A stretch of 64,000 bases of DNA from Alphaproteobacteria bacterium (lineage in GTDB: Bacteria > Pseudomonadota > Alphaproteobacteria > Rs-D84): NCBI GenBank assembly GCA_017443235.1, contig JAFSOV010000010.1, forward strand, positions 1 through 64,000. The letters run 5' to 3'. Under the pieces are notes generated by a model. The model was not told the origin of the DNA, made no database searches, and worked only from the letters and a program-made list of their open reading frames with translations. The position numbers and the translations under genes are program-made. Of the stretch, positions 16,305 to 25,489 are shown one piece after another (within the stretch, counting starts at the first letter, position 1; every line of letters begins with the position of its first letter).

Positions 16305-17562
16305 CTACGCCTCCTATTTTTATTGCTTTATCACCAGTCAATTGTTCATAGCGTTTAATGACCACATCACAATATTTTGGTTCTAATTCTATACCGTAAC
16401 ATGTGCGACCAGTTTGTTCACAGGCCATTAAAGTTGAACCAGAACCCAGGAAACAATCCAATACAATATCACCCCGTTTAGTGATATCTAAAATAGCATC
16501 TTTCAACATGATTACAGGTTTAACTGTTGGGTGTAGTTTCAAATTTTCGCGTCCTTCGGCAGAACCGTTCGCACCCGCATATTGCCAAACGTTCGTTCTA
16601 TAATTTCCATGTGCTCCCAGATTAATATTGTTTATATGCGGTTCTTTGCCGTTTTTGTATATAAAACACAATTCGTGTTGCGAACGATACAGACTGCCCA
16701 TTCCACCATTATTTTTTACCCATATACAGATATTTTTTAATTCATCATAAATCTTTGCAGCCGCAGTACTAATTTCCAAAACATGCCGCCAATCCATAAA
16801 CAAATAATGTAATGAACCATCAACAGAATAGTTTTTAGCATGTTGCATAAAAGTCTCTAAAAAATTTGTAAATTCTGTCACTGACATTTCCCCAGATGCC
16901 ATAGCAAATTCGTCGTGTTTGATTTTTCCCATAGAACCGATATCCGCAACACTATCGTTAAATGGTGGATCTGTCAGAATCATTTGGGCACGATTATTTC
17001 CCAACAATTTTGCATATGTTTCTGATTTCAAAGCATCGCCACAAATAAGGAAATGTCGTCCCAATTGCCATATATCGCCGTTTTTACACTTTTTATCAGT
17101 TTCGGTCATAACTGGTATTTCTTCTTCCTTTGGGTTCGGTTTCTTAAAGTCCCCCAGAACAAAGCGATCTATTTCTTCGGTTTCAAACCCAGTAATTTCT
17201 AAATCCAGGTCAATATCCATTACAGATAGTTCTTTAAATTCAATTTGAAGTAACTCTGGACTCCATTTGCCTAGTTCTGTTAGTTTGTTGTCCGCGATAC
17301 GATACATTCGTTTTTGTGCATCACTTAAATGACTTAAAACGATTGCTGGTACATTTGTCATATTCATGGCTTGTGCCGCCATATAGCGCCCATGACCTGC
17401 AATTATTTCGCCATCTTCATCAATAAGAATTGGGTTTACAAAGCCAAACTCTTTGATTGAGTTCACAATTTGCGAAACCTGCTTTTTATTATGCAATTTC
17501 GGATTATTCTTGTATGGTTTAATTTGGTTTATGTTTATTTTTGTGACAGATAAATCAGTCAT
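16297..17562 (-). CDS. ParB-domain DNA methyltransferase
   Basis: An N-terminal ParB/Srx-like domain (ININQIKPYKNNPKLHNKK, then EIIAGHGRYMAAQ) is fused to a DNA methylase with DPPF as its catalytic motif (LTDPPFNDS) and the SAM motif DCFLGSGSTLMAC near the end, preceded by KLHPTVKPVIML. Such fusions are common in phages, where they methylate phage DNA, and they often head the DUF5681-TerL operon as here. The start at 17562 has GGGAGG six bases upstream, giving 421 residues. Adenine or N4-cytosine specificity cannot be read from the sequence. Confidence 0.88.
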   Translation of the reverse strand: MTDLSVTKININQIKPYKNNPKLHNKKQVSQIVNSIKEFGFVNPILIDEDGEIIAGHGRYMAAQAMNMTNVPAIVLSHLSDAQKRMYRIADNKLTELGKWSPELLQIEFKELSVMDIDLDLEITGFETEEIDRFVLGDFKKPNPKEEEIPVMTETDKKCKNGDIWQLGRHFLICGDALKSETYAKLLGNNRAQMILTDPPFNDSVADIGSMGKIKHDEFAMASGEMSVTEFTNFLETFMQHAKNYSVDGSLHYLFMDWRHVLEISTAAAKIYDELKNICIWVKNNGGMGSLYRSQHELCFIYKNGKEPHINNINLGAHGNYRTNVWQYAGANGSAEGRENLKLHPTVKPVIMLKDAILDITKRGDIVLDCFLGSGSTLMACEQTGRTCYGIELEPKYCDVVIKRYEQLTGDKAIKIGGVDD

Positions 17563-17667
17563 AGATACCTCCCTGTTCAATGTAAATAAAAACATAAAAA
17601 ACAGGCAGGTAAAGCCTCGAACAAAGTATAATTCTTGAATAAAAATTAATGTAAAAATCCTACCAAA

Positions 17668-18423
17668 TTAGTAGCTGATTTTGCTAAAAATTCCTTTAAC
17701 AATTTCTTTGTCGTAAACAGGATTTTTAATTCCAAATATTTTACATGCTTCATTCATTATTTCTGCCAGAATTGAAAAATGTTCGACAATTTTACCGTTA
17801 ACTGTTAATTTTTCTTTCATAAATTTATCTATGATTTTTCCAACAGATATGGCATAGGACTCTGCGATATTTGCTCTCTTTTGTGAATAAAACACAGAAG
17901 CACATGGTTTATACTGCTCTATATCAGATCTTATATTTTTTAATAAAAGTTTATTGTTTTTACTAAAATCACGCTGCCATAAAACGTATGCATAACTATC
18001 TATATCATTTGCGATAATATCTTTTATTTGCTGTTTTAATTTTAGTTCTGTTTTTAATAATGTTTTTTCAAGTTTATGATATGTTTTTAATTTGTTTCTA
18101 TATTCTTTCCGTTGATCTGATATACGTGCAAGCTGTGTTTCATAAACATCCAACAATTCAAAAATTAAACAGCTCTCATTTTCCTTGGTGTTTTCGGAAT
18201 ATACCGGCAAAAATAGTTTGGTAATAAATATGTCTTGTTGATCAATAAGTAAGGTTAATATGTTAGTGTACCAATATAAGACATCTACATTGGATTTGTT
18301 GATTTTATTTTTAATCGAGTTTTTAACAATAAACTTTACATCATTCGGATAACCGCTTTGTGAAAATTTGATCAAAGCATCGTTTAATTCAGTTTTAACA
18401 AAACCTATACTTTTATCATCCAT
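17668..18423 (-). CDS. Hypothetical helical protein
   Basis: I do not recognise this 251-residue Lys-rich protein. A long stretch around residues 105-150 (YRNKLKTYHKLEKTLLKTELKLKQQIKD) should form a coiled coil. There is no signal peptide or membrane segment. Its start has an AAAGAG ribosome site. It lies between the methyltransferase operon and the divergent HEPN gene, and may be a partner of the latter. Its base composition is strongly AT-rich, like the island as a whole. Confidence 0.55.
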   Translation of the reverse strand: MDDKSIGFVKTELNDALIKFSQSGYPNDVKFIVKNSIKNKINKSNVDVLYWYTNILTLLIDQQDIFITKLFLPVYSENTKENESCLIFELLDVYETQLARISDQRKEYRNKLKTYHKLEKTLLKTELKLKQQIKDIIANDIDSYAYVLWQRDFSKNNKLLLKNIRSDIEQYKPCASVFYSQKRANIAESYAISVGKIIDKFMKEKLTVNGKIVEHFSILAEIMNEACKIFGIKNPVYDKEIVKGIFSKISY

Positions 18424-18542
18424 CGCAGGCTCTTTTTGTAAATTATAAGTTAAAAAATACTTTTTTCAAATAGATATAAAATTAAGATTTTATCCTTGGA
18501 ATACCAATAAATACATTTATAATGCGAAAAAAGGAATTTTTT

Positions 18543-19583
18543 ATGCAAAATATGCCACAGTCACAACCAATTCTTAGATTAACACAAGATACAATAGCTT
18601 TTGCTTACTTGTATAACGTGAATCCAGACAAAGAGATTTTAGACATTGATTTCAACGGTTATAAAGTATTACCTGTTGACATGTTTAGAGAACGATATGT
18701 AGACCATTTATATAATTTAACTGCTTATCAGATGTATGCTATAGAAAATTTGGTTATAGGCTTAACTCCTGAATATGTCCTTATCGCGACAAAACTACCA
18801 AACGGGAAAGGTGGTTTTGATGACCTATATGATATTGATCCAAACCTTATATTCGGTGCATTTGTGAATACGATACTTTACTTTAGATTACATACATCAA
18901 GTGACCTTCAAATGGGGACATTCTTTATTTCTTATGTGGGCAATACGAAGCCTGCTTATAGAAATATACAACATACAGATTTTGGTTGTCTTGTGCCAAA
19001 ACTTCAATACGTTGGATATGATTTAATAAGAGAACCCGTTGTTATAAGTTTAGCAAAAACAATACAGATTGCAGAGTTTATACTAAAATTTGATAGTAAA
19101 AAACTTTCAGAAGAATCTGAATTATTACTGGCATTAATAACATTTAATCGTGCTTGTAACACCAGCGATGCGTTTTATAAGATAACAGGATTTGTGACCG
19201 TATTGGAAAGTTTATTGGCTGGTGACGGTAAGGAAGGTGAGATTTCGTTTAAATTAAGGACGCGCTTAGTATATATCTTAAAAAATCCGCATATTGCTAA
19301 GTTTGTACGGGATATATATGGTATACGAAGTGCAATAGCACACGTTGGCGGTTTTAATAAAAGAGTCAAAAGCGATTATGCCGAATTTACAGAACCAAAG
19401 TTTTTATTTGACCAAATAAAAATTTTAGAATCGTTGTGTCAGCAAACTATATTGCATTTTATGCACAAATTCATAGGACAAGATAAGTTTAATATACAAA
19501 ATATTATATCTGAGTTGGATAAAGAAATTTTTATAAAAGTCGGAAAAACCGAAGATATTGCTAATAATTTAACTAGTTTATAA
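18543..19583 (+). CDS. Apea-like HEPN domain protein
   Basis: The C-terminal third follows the Apea-like HEPN pattern: TVLESLLAGDGKEGEISFKL, then IYGIRSAIAHVGGFNK with the R-x4-H motif (Arg-Ser-Ala-Ile-Ala-His) of HEPN ribonucleases. The N-terminal 200 residues are unknown and may sense a trigger. The ATG at 18543 follows AAGGA; the earlier ATG at 18522 would include the ribosome site in the protein. It is the last gene before the right end of the island, a usual place for cargo. An antiphage role is inferred from the HEPN motif and context. Confidence 0.65.
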   Translation: MQNMPQSQPILRLTQDTIAFAYLYNVNPDKEILDIDFNGYKVLPVDMFRERYVDHLYNLTAYQMYAIENLVIGLTPEYVLIATKLPNGKGGFDDLYDIDPNLIFGAFVNTILYFRLHTSSDLQMGTFFISYVGNTKPAYRNIQHTDFGCLVPKLQYVGYDLIREPVVISLAKTIQIAEFILKFDSKKLSEESELLLALITFNRACNTSDAFYKITGFVTVLESLLAGDGKEGEISFKLRTRLVYILKNPHIAKFVRDIYGIRSAIAHVGGFNKRVKSDYAEFTEPKFLFDQIKILESLCQQTILHFMHKFIGQDKFNIQNIISELDKEIFIKVGKTEDIANNLTSL

Positions 19584-19743
19584 TATCGCTTGTTTTACAT
19601 AAAAAGTCCATTTTTTATTCCCTGTTAATTTTTTAGGGAAACCGGGCTGATTTATCGGGTTTAACATTGGGAAAAGATGCTAAAAACACAAAATTTACCC
19701 TGCAAATCCCTGTAAACTGGATATCTAATACCGTCAAATATTA

Positions 19744-19754
19744 CAACTCCGCCA
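19744..19754 (+). repeat. Putative right attachment half-site
   Basis: CAACTCCGCCA differs from the tRNA-Ser 3' end (CATCTCCGCCA) at one of 11 bases and is followed by a terminator (19762-19789), as a tRNA 3' end would be. Confidence 0.4.
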
Positions 19755-19761
19755 CAAAAAT

Positions 19762-19789
19762 AAAACGCCCAGACGGGCGTTTGATTTTT
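19762..19789 (+). terminator. Rho-independent terminator at the right island end
   Basis: AAAACGCCC-AGAC-GGGCGTTT is followed by GATTTTT. It could originally have terminated the tRNA-Ser transcript. Confidence 0.7.
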
Positions 19790-19990
19790 GTGTTGTCGAT
19801 TCCGGGATTCGAACCCGCGGTTAAGGGTTCGAACCGCAGCCGAAAGGCAGACGTTAGTATGCCGGTGAGCGCAGCGAATGAGGCAAGGTGGCGAAGCAAT
19901 CCGCGAATAAACAATTAGAAAAATCGCAAAAATCGCCAGAACAAGATTTTTGCAGATTTTAATTATTGTTTATCAAGACAACAGATTTAT
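19790..19990. other. Gene-free stretch with tRNA T-arm-like fragments
   Basis: GGGATTCGAACCC and GGGTTCGAACCGC are two T-arm-like pieces in tandem (19802-19835), without acceptor or anticodon arms that would make a tRNA. GC-rich sequence follows to about 19910, then an AAAAATC / GATTTTT inverted pair (19919-19955). An open frame across it (19667-19918) is not supported. Similar fragments occur at 60131-60310. Confidence 0.45.
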
Positions 19991-20062
19991 TTATCTTAAA
20001 AAACCACCGAATGGTGGATTTTTTGATTTTACCGGCGGATACAAAGGCCGGAAAAAATCCAC

Positions 20063-20091
20063 TTGCCCGATGTGTGCAAAATCTGTACTAT
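20063..20091 (+). promoter_or_regulatory. Promoter of the P-type ATPase gene
   Basis: TTGCCC (20063-20068) and TACTAT (20086-20091) are separated by 17 bases, 30 bases before the ATG. Confidence 0.5.
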
Positions 20092-20121
20092 AACTTTTCG
20101 TAGAGCAGGGGTCTTTTCAAT

Positions 20122-22728
20122 ATGAAATATCGGGGACTGACCGCCGCACGGGTCGCGGCAAACCGGCAAAAATATGGTGCAAACACTATGCCGGAACCGC
20201 ATACCAAGACGGTGTGGAATTTTTTATTTGAAGTTTTTCACGACAGAATCAACCTGATTTTGTTGGTTATGACGGTTATATTTGCCGTGTTGGCACTGTT
20301 TGGCTATGGCGAAATGACCGAGGCATTGGGAATCGGCGCCGTCCTTGTAATCGTTTGCGTTGTAAATGTCGCAACCCAAATGCGTGCGCAGCACAGCACC
20401 ATAGAACTGCGGCGGCGTGCGTCTAAATTGATGTGTAATGTTATGCGTGATGGGCGCGTGCGGAACGTGGACAGTACAGAAATTGTTGTCGATGATATTG
20501 TCTTGATCCAGGCCGGCGAAACCATTCCCGCAGATGGATATATCGTTTCGGGCCACTTAGAGGTCAATAATTCCGTCTTGAATGGCGAAAGCGAAGAGGT
20601 TCATAAATCCCCAACACCAAATTTCCGGTATGATTTCGATGCCCCGATTACCGCAGAAGATTATGTCGATTCAAATCATCTGTTTGCCGGCACAACGGTT
20701 CACGGTGGCGGTGGCGTAATGCGTGTCACGCGCGTGGGGATGCAAACCGAAAACGCCAAAATATTAAAAACACTGGGCGAAGTGCACGAAGTCAAAACCA
20801 CATTGCAATTACAATTGGATCGTTTGGCCGGCATTATCGGCAAAATCGGCGCAATTTGTGCGGTATCGGTTGCGTTGTTTGTTATGATTTTGCTTTTCGT
20901 GCGTGCGGGTTTTGGTGATGCGGGTGCAACCGTCTATATTGTGGTTTCGTCTGTGACATTGGCGTTGACCATCTTCGTTGCCGCCGTGCCCGAGGGATTG
21001 CCTTTTATCATAGGAATCATTACCAGCCAGAATGCCCATAAAATGACGCGTGCAAACCTGCTGGCCAAGAATCCGCATAAAATTCCCGAGGCCGGCAATA
21101 TTCAACTGCTCTGTACTGACAAGACAGGCACCATAACCTTTGGCCGGATGCAGCCCATTGCGAATTACCTTGGGGACGGTACGAATGTTGGATTTACGGT
21201 GAAATCGTCCGGGGCAACATTGGAAATTGCGAACAATATCGTATTAAATGGACGTGCAATGTTGGATGTGAATGGTAATATTGTTGGCGGCAACAGCACC
21301 GAACGCGCACTTTTCGGCGCACTGAATTTTACCGCACGCCGCGTGGCCGCAATTAAACGTGCACACCAAGTTATTGCCAAAATTCCGTTTACCAGTGTGC
21401 ATAAATTTTCTGCCACAACCGTGCGTTCATCAAATGGCGTGCGCACGTACGTTATGGCGGCACCGGAAATTATTCTTGCGCACGCCACGCGGTATATTGA
21501 CGCGAATGGCGTGGTGCGTTCTATGCGGCGCGCGCGGGTGCGGCGTTTAATGGTCACAAATGCCCGGCGCGCAATGCGTGTAATTGCGACCGCATACTAT
21601 GACGGTGCGATTTCGGGTGCGGGCGTTCCGGACAATTTGGTATTCGTCGCGTTGTCCATTATGCGGGACGAGGTTCGCCCCGGCGTTGTTGAGGTTGTTG
21701 ATGCACTGCGTGAATCGGGCGTTCGTGTTATGATGATAACCGGTGATAATTTGGATACTGCACGCGTTATCGCACGCGACAGCGGCATTATCACAGATGA
21801 TAAAGACATTGCCATAACTGCAACAGAATTCGATTTTTTACCAAATGCGCGTGCCCGGTGTATTTTGCCAAAGATATCGGTAATTGCACGCGCCACACCC
21901 CAAACCAAACTGCGTGTTGTTGAATTGGCACGCACTTTGGGCATAAGTATTGGTATGTGTGGCGATGGTACAAATGATGCGCCCGCGTTAAAGGCCGCAG
22001 ATGTCGCCTTTGCCATGGGCGACAGCACCGATGTATGCAAGGGCGCAAGTGACATCATAATCGTAGACAACAACTTTATATCTATTGCCAACAGTATTTT
22101 AATGGGTCGCACGTTTATGCATAATGTTGTGAACTTTTTGCGGTTTCAATTGCCGATAAATTTCACTTTGGTTGCGGTCAGCATATTGTTTCCGCTGTTT
22201 TTGGGGGTCGATGCGATAATGGCGGTCCAGATTTTGATAATAAATATTATTATCGACAGTTTGAATTCCTTGGCATTCGGGGGCGAGGCCCCACGGCCCG
22301 AATATATGCGCGAACGGGTTCACGGCAAAAATGCACCACTGATTACATGGCAAACGGCCAAGTCGATAATTTGGACAACGGTTGCGGGTGTGTTTATTTT
22401 AACATTGACCATATTACCACCGATTTCGGGTGTGTTTGGTGGGCCGACAACGGCCATGTCGGCGCGATTTGCGGTTTTGGTAATAATGGCAATGCTGAAC
22501 GGATTCGTGGTGCGCGTGCCGGGGTATAATATATTCTGGCATTTGAAATCGAACCCAATGTTTATATTTGTTGCATTGTTTGTGTTTGCCGGAACATACC
22601 TAAGTGTGACATTTGGGGGCGCGGCATTGCATTTGGCGCCATTGACCCCGACCCAATGGTTGGCGGTTGTGTGCATTGCGGTTTTGATAATACCAATAAA
22701 TATGTTTTACCGCGCGATAGACAAATAA
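20122..22728 (+). CDS. Cation-transporting P-type ATPase (Ca2+ type)
   Basis: A P2-type pump that exports or exchanges cations, most likely Ca2+, across the inner membrane. Visible elements are the N-terminal cation-ATPase domain, the actuator loop (LNGESEEVHKSP), PEGLP in M4, the phosphorylation site CTDKTGTIT, MITGDNLDTARVIA, and the hinge CGDGTNDAPALKAADVAFAMG. About eight to ten hydrophobic segments are present. 868 residues is normal. The exact ion is uncertain: VPEGLP favours Ca2+ over Mg2+. It is a single gene with its own promoter, just outside the island. Confidence 0.9.
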   Translation: MKYRGLTAARVAANRQKYGANTMPEPHTKTVWNFLFEVFHDRINLILLVMTVIFAVLALFGYGEMTEALGIGAVLVIVCVVNVATQMRAQHSTIELRRRASKLMCNVMRDGRVRNVDSTEIVVDDIVLIQAGETIPADGYIVSGHLEVNNSVLNGESEEVHKSPTPNFRYDFDAPITAEDYVDSNHLFAGTTVHGGGGVMRVTRVGMQTENAKILKTLGEVHEVKTTLQLQLDRLAGIIGKIGAICAVSVALFVMILLFVRAGFGDAGATVYIVVSSVTLALTIFVAAVPEGLPFIIGIITSQNAHKMTRANLLAKNPHKIPEAGNIQLLCTDKTGTITFGRMQPIANYLGDGTNVGFTVKSSGATLEIANNIVLNGRAMLDVNGNIVGGNSTERALFGALNFTARRVAAIKRAHQVIAKIPFTSVHKFSATTVRSSNGVRTYVMAAPEIILAHATRYIDANGVVRSMRRARVRRLMVTNARRAMRVIATAYYDGAISGAGVPDNLVFVALSIMRDEVRPGVVEVVDALRESGVRVMMITGDNLDTARVIARDSGIITDDKDIAITATEFDFLPNARARCILPKISVIARATPQTKLRVVELARTLGISIGMCGDGTNDAPALKAADVAFAMGDSTDVCKGASDIIIVDNNFISIANSILMGRTFMHNVVNFLRFQLPINFTLVAVSILFPLFLGVDAIMAVQILIINIIIDSLNSLAFGGEAPRPEYMRERVHGKNAPLITWQTAKSIIWTTVAGVFILTLTILPPISGVFGGPTTAMSARFAVLVIMAMLNGFVVRVPGYNIFWHLKSNPMFIFVALFVFAGTYLSVTFGGAALHLAPLTPTQWLAVVCIAVLIIPINMFYRAIDK

Positions 22729-22888
22729 TGAAAAGGCATATTTTTCCTTGATTTTTCAAAATAAATGGTATAGGATGTCGTCCGCTGGGTAATATCAGGA
22801 CTGATTAAGTCGCGGTGCGTTTTGGTCCCGCGGTCGATAAGGTTCCTGTCAAATGTCCGGCACAATAAAAAACCAAAAGGATAAAATT

Positions 22889-23521
22889 ATGGCAAGAGAT
22901 GGGGCAAAACGTAATACCCGTAAATTAAAGATTGGCCGCCGTTTGGGTGTGAACCTGTGGGGTCAGGCTAAATCTCCGTTTAACAAACGTAAATACAAAC
23001 CCGGTCAGCATGGACCAACTTCGCGTGGCGGTAATATGACCGATTACGCAAAACAGATGCGTGCAAAACAGACCCTGAAAGGATACTATGGCAACATCGG
23101 TGAAAAGAAGTTCCGTGCGTATTATTTGGAGGCCGACAATATGAAGGGCGACACCCCCGATAACTTGATTGGCTTGTTGGAACGCCGGTTGGATGCGGTT
23201 GTATATCGTGCAAAATTTGCACCAACCGTTTTCTCGGCCCGCCAATTGGTCAGCCACGGTCACATTTACGTCAATGATAAACGTGTTAAAATTGCCTCTT
23301 ACCAGGTTAAACCGGGCGATGTTATCACCGTTGGCGAGAAAGCAAAACAAATGCCGTTGGTCGTTTTGGCACTGGAATCGGGCGAACGCAATACGCCGGA
23401 CTATATCAACGTTGATTCTGCGAATTTTGTCGCAACATATACACGTGTTCCGTCATTTGCGGATGTTCCGTATCCGGTTCAAATGTTCCCAGAATTGGTC
23501 GTCGAATTCTATTCTCGTTAA
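22889..23521 (+). CDS. rpsD: 30S ribosomal protein S4
   Basis: A primary 16S rRNA-binding protein that nucleates assembly of the small subunit. The sequence has [18 protein letters not shown], then the S4 RNA-binding domain ([28 protein letters not shown]). It is complete at 210 residues. The start at 22889 is preceded by AAAAGGA and matches the family N-terminus; the upstream ATG at 22853 is ignored. The 160-base leader contains a CGCGG / CCGCGG hairpin that could be a regulatory site. The second Cys cluster of zinc-type S4 is absent. Confidence 0.95.
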   Translation: MARDGAKRNTRKLKIGRRLGVNLWGQAKSPFNKRKYKPGQHGPTSRGGNMTDYAKQMRAKQTLKGYYGNIGEKKFRAYYLEADNMKGDTPDNLIGLLERRLDAVVYRAKFAPTVFSARQLVSHGHIYVNDKRVKIASYQVKPGDVITVGEKAKQMPLVVLALESGERNTPDYINVDSANFVATYTRVPSFADVPYPVQMFPELVVEFYSR

Positions 23522-23544
23522 TAGATTTGATGCAATTTCGTATC

Positions 23545-23570
23545 AATCCGCCCGAACGGGCGGATTTTCT
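23545..23570 (+). terminator. rpsD terminator
   Basis: AATCCGCCC-GAAC... as a perfect GC-rich stem (AATCCGCCCG / CGGGCGGATT) followed by TTCT. Confidence 0.8.
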
Positions 23571-23572
23571 AT

Positions 23573-23625
23573 TCCCCTTCACCTTGTGAAGGGGTGGCAC
23601 GCGAATGCGTGACGGGGTAGTTTCC
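23573..23625 (+). repeat. Dispersed palindromic intergenic repeat, copy A2
   Basis: CCCCTTCAC / GTGAAGGGG followed by a GC-rich arm (GCACGCG / CGCGTGAC-like) and GGGGTAG. The same layout as the minus-strand copy at 1-78. Confidence 0.65.
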
Positions 23626-23676
23626 TTCACATTCCGGGGCCCCCGAAAAATGAAATTTTTTGGGGTGGTTTTCCCT

Positions 23677-23704
23677 TTGCTTTCCAAAACAAACGGTGTA
23701 TAAT
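23677..23704 (+). promoter_or_regulatory. trpS promoter
   Basis: TTGCTT (23677-23682) and TATAAT (23699-23704), 16-base spacer, 28 bases before the ATG. Confidence 0.6.
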
Positions 23705-23732
23705 AAACCAAACACAAACAAAAGATTGTAAT

Positions 23733-24737
23733 ATGGATGATAATAAAATTTTTTTGTCGGGTATTAAACCCACGGGAACCGTTCATTTGGGCAACTATAT
23801 TGGAATGCTGTCGCAAATGCGCGATATTTCACGCGAACACAAGACGGTTATGTTTATTGCGGACCTGCACGCGCTGAATATGATGCGCGATGCCGCCGCG
23901 GTGCGTGAACACACCTATGAAATTGCCGCGATTATTATGTCAATTGGGTTTAATATGGATAACGTGTTGATGTTCCGCCAATCGGATGTGGCGGCTGTTT
24001 GTGAATTGTCCACTATGTTGACCAACGTCACGCCCAAGGGTTTGATGGACCGCGCCCATTCGTACAAGGCCGCCATCGACCGCAACACCGCCGCCGGCAA
24101 CGATGCCGATTTTGGCGTGAATATGGGTCTGTACACGTATCCTATTTTGATGGCGGCCGACATATTGCTTTACGGCGCGGACATTGTTCCCGTTGGCGCT
24201 GACCAGAAACAGCATGTAGAATTCGCACGTGATATTGCGGGGCATTTTAATACAATCTATGGTAATGTGTTCAAATTGCCGGAACCACAAATTATGCCGG
24301 ATGCCGGGATTATTCCGGGATTGGATGGCCGGAAAATGAGTAAATCTTATGATAATGTCATCCCACTTATGGCATCGGGCGCAGAATTAAAGAAACGGGT
24401 GATGCGCATTATCACGGACAGCAAAACACCCGCCGAACCCAAAGACCCGGATGTGTCCACGATATATATGCTGTATCGTCATTTTGCAACCGCGGCGGAA
24501 AATGCCGATTTTGCCGAAAAATTCCGTGCGGGTGGCATGGGATATGGCGATGCCAAGAAAATATTGTTTGAAAAATTGGATTCTGTATTGGCACCCATGC
24601 GTGAACGTTATGAATACCTGATGACGCATCGCGCGGAATTGGATGCGGCATTGGAAAATGGCGCGAATGTTGCGCGTAAAATTGCGGATAAAACAATGTC
24701 GCGCGTGCGCCACGTAATGCTGGGAATAAAAAAATAA
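23733..24737 (+). CDS. trpS: Tryptophanyl-tRNA synthetase
   Basis: Charges tRNA-Trp. Class I signatures are GIKPTGTVHLGNYIG (HIGH-like) and GRKMSKSYDN (KMSKS). YPILMAADILLYGADIVPVGADQKQHVE is the conserved Trp-binding and adenylate region. 334 residues is the standard bacterial length. It has its own promoter and is followed after 21 bases by the SIMPL gene, so the two may be cotranscribed. Confidence 0.96.
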   Translation: MDDNKIFLSGIKPTGTVHLGNYIGMLSQMRDISREHKTVMFIADLHALNMMRDAAAVREHTYEIAAIIMSIGFNMDNVLMFRQSDVAAVCELSTMLTNVTPKGLMDRAHSYKAAIDRNTAAGNDADFGVNMGLYTYPILMAADILLYGADIVPVGADQKQHVEFARDIAGHFNTIYGNVFKLPEPQIMPDAGIIPGLDGRKMSKSYDNVIPLMASGAELKKRVMRIITDSKTPAEPKDPDVSTIYMLYRHFATAAENADFAEKFRAGGMGYGDAKKILFEKLDSVLAPMRERYEYLMTHRAELDAALENGANVARKIADKTMSRVRHVMLGIKK

Positions 24738-24758
24738 TTAAACCAAAGGAGAGAGCAA

Positions 24759-25487
24759 ATGAACAACAAAACAATTGGTATCATCGCATGCGCGCTGTGC
24801 GTGTTGGTTTTGGGCTGGGGCGCGGTAAATCGTTTGGCCGAACCACGGACGATTTCTGTGGGTGGCGAATGTTTAACATCTGCGCCCAAGGACCGGACCG
24901 CAATCACCATTCGCGTCAGTGTCACGGATAAAAGTGCGGCAAAATCTATGAAAACCGCATCGACCAAGGTTGCCGCCATAAACGAATATTTGAAAACATT
25001 GGATGTCAAGGTGCAAACCAGTGAATTCAATTCTTATGAAAAGAATGAATGGAACCCGACAACACACAAATCTGATTTTGTTGGCATTGAAACAACAATC
25101 GCGTTGGATGTTTCCGCATCAAATATCGATACAATTGAAAAAGTCCTGACCCAATTCGCGGGGCAACCGGATGTATTCGTCACAAACCTGCGTATGTTCA
25201 CATCCGCCGAAACCTTAAAGCCGATTTTGGAATCGTGCCTGGGGGACGCGGTTGAAAATGCGCGTTCGCGTGCGGACGCATTGGCGGCGGGTGCGGGACG
25301 CCGGGTCGGTAAATTATTGGCGGTATCATATGGTTCGGGTGGTGGATACAGTGTTAGTCCGGCCGCAAATTTCCGTATGGCGAAAATGGAAATGGCAACC
25401 GCAGACGCATCTTATGCCGGTGGCGCAATTACCGGCAAAGATACCGAGGTTTCTGTGAACGTGTCCGCAATATTTGAAATAAGGTAA
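24759..25487 (+). CDS. SIMPL domain (DUF541) envelope protein
   Basis: The 242-residue protein has an N-terminal hydrophobic anchor or signal segment (IGIIACALCVLVLGWGAV) and then the SIMPL fold: TIRVSVTDKSAAKSMKTAS, a middle region, and ARSRADALAAGAGRRVGKLLAVSYG, the conserved SIMPL helix-turn. Family members are periplasmic or inner-membrane attached, with roles proposed in oxidative stress. GGAGAG lies upstream of the ATG. The stop is two bases before xerC. Confidence 0.85.
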   Translation: MNNKTIGIIACALCVLVLGWGAVNRLAEPRTISVGGECLTSAPKDRTAITIRVSVTDKSAAKSMKTASTKVAAINEYLKTLDVKVQTSEFNSYEKNEWNPTTHKSDFVGIETTIALDVSASNIDTIEKVLTQFAGQPDVFVTNLRMFTSAETLKPILESCLGDAVENARSRADALAAGAGRRVGKLLAVSYGSGGGYSVSPAANFRMAKMEMATADASYAGGAITGKDTEVSVNVSAIFEIR

Positions 25488-25489
25488 CA

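Larger units (their letters stand above)
3488..19754. mobile_element. Integrated phage-derived island with defence genes
   Basis: The segment between the tRNA-Ser 3' end (CATCTCCGCCA, 3477-3487) and an imperfect copy (CAACTCCGCCA, 19744-19754) is visibly AT-richer than both flanks and holds only accessory genes. These are a large serine recombinase, an HNH protein, DUF2924, a restriction-modification operon, two HEPN proteins, a C4-like antisense RNA locus, a ParB-methyltransferase, DUF5681 and TerL. There are no portal, capsid or tail genes. It may be a decayed prophage or a satellite-like island. The exact ends are inferred from one 11-base near-repeat only. Confidence 0.65.

Noticed and set aside
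19667-19918. 83-codon open frame at the right end of the island
   Set aside because: It crosses a terminator and T-arm-like fragments; the translated sequence only reflects those.
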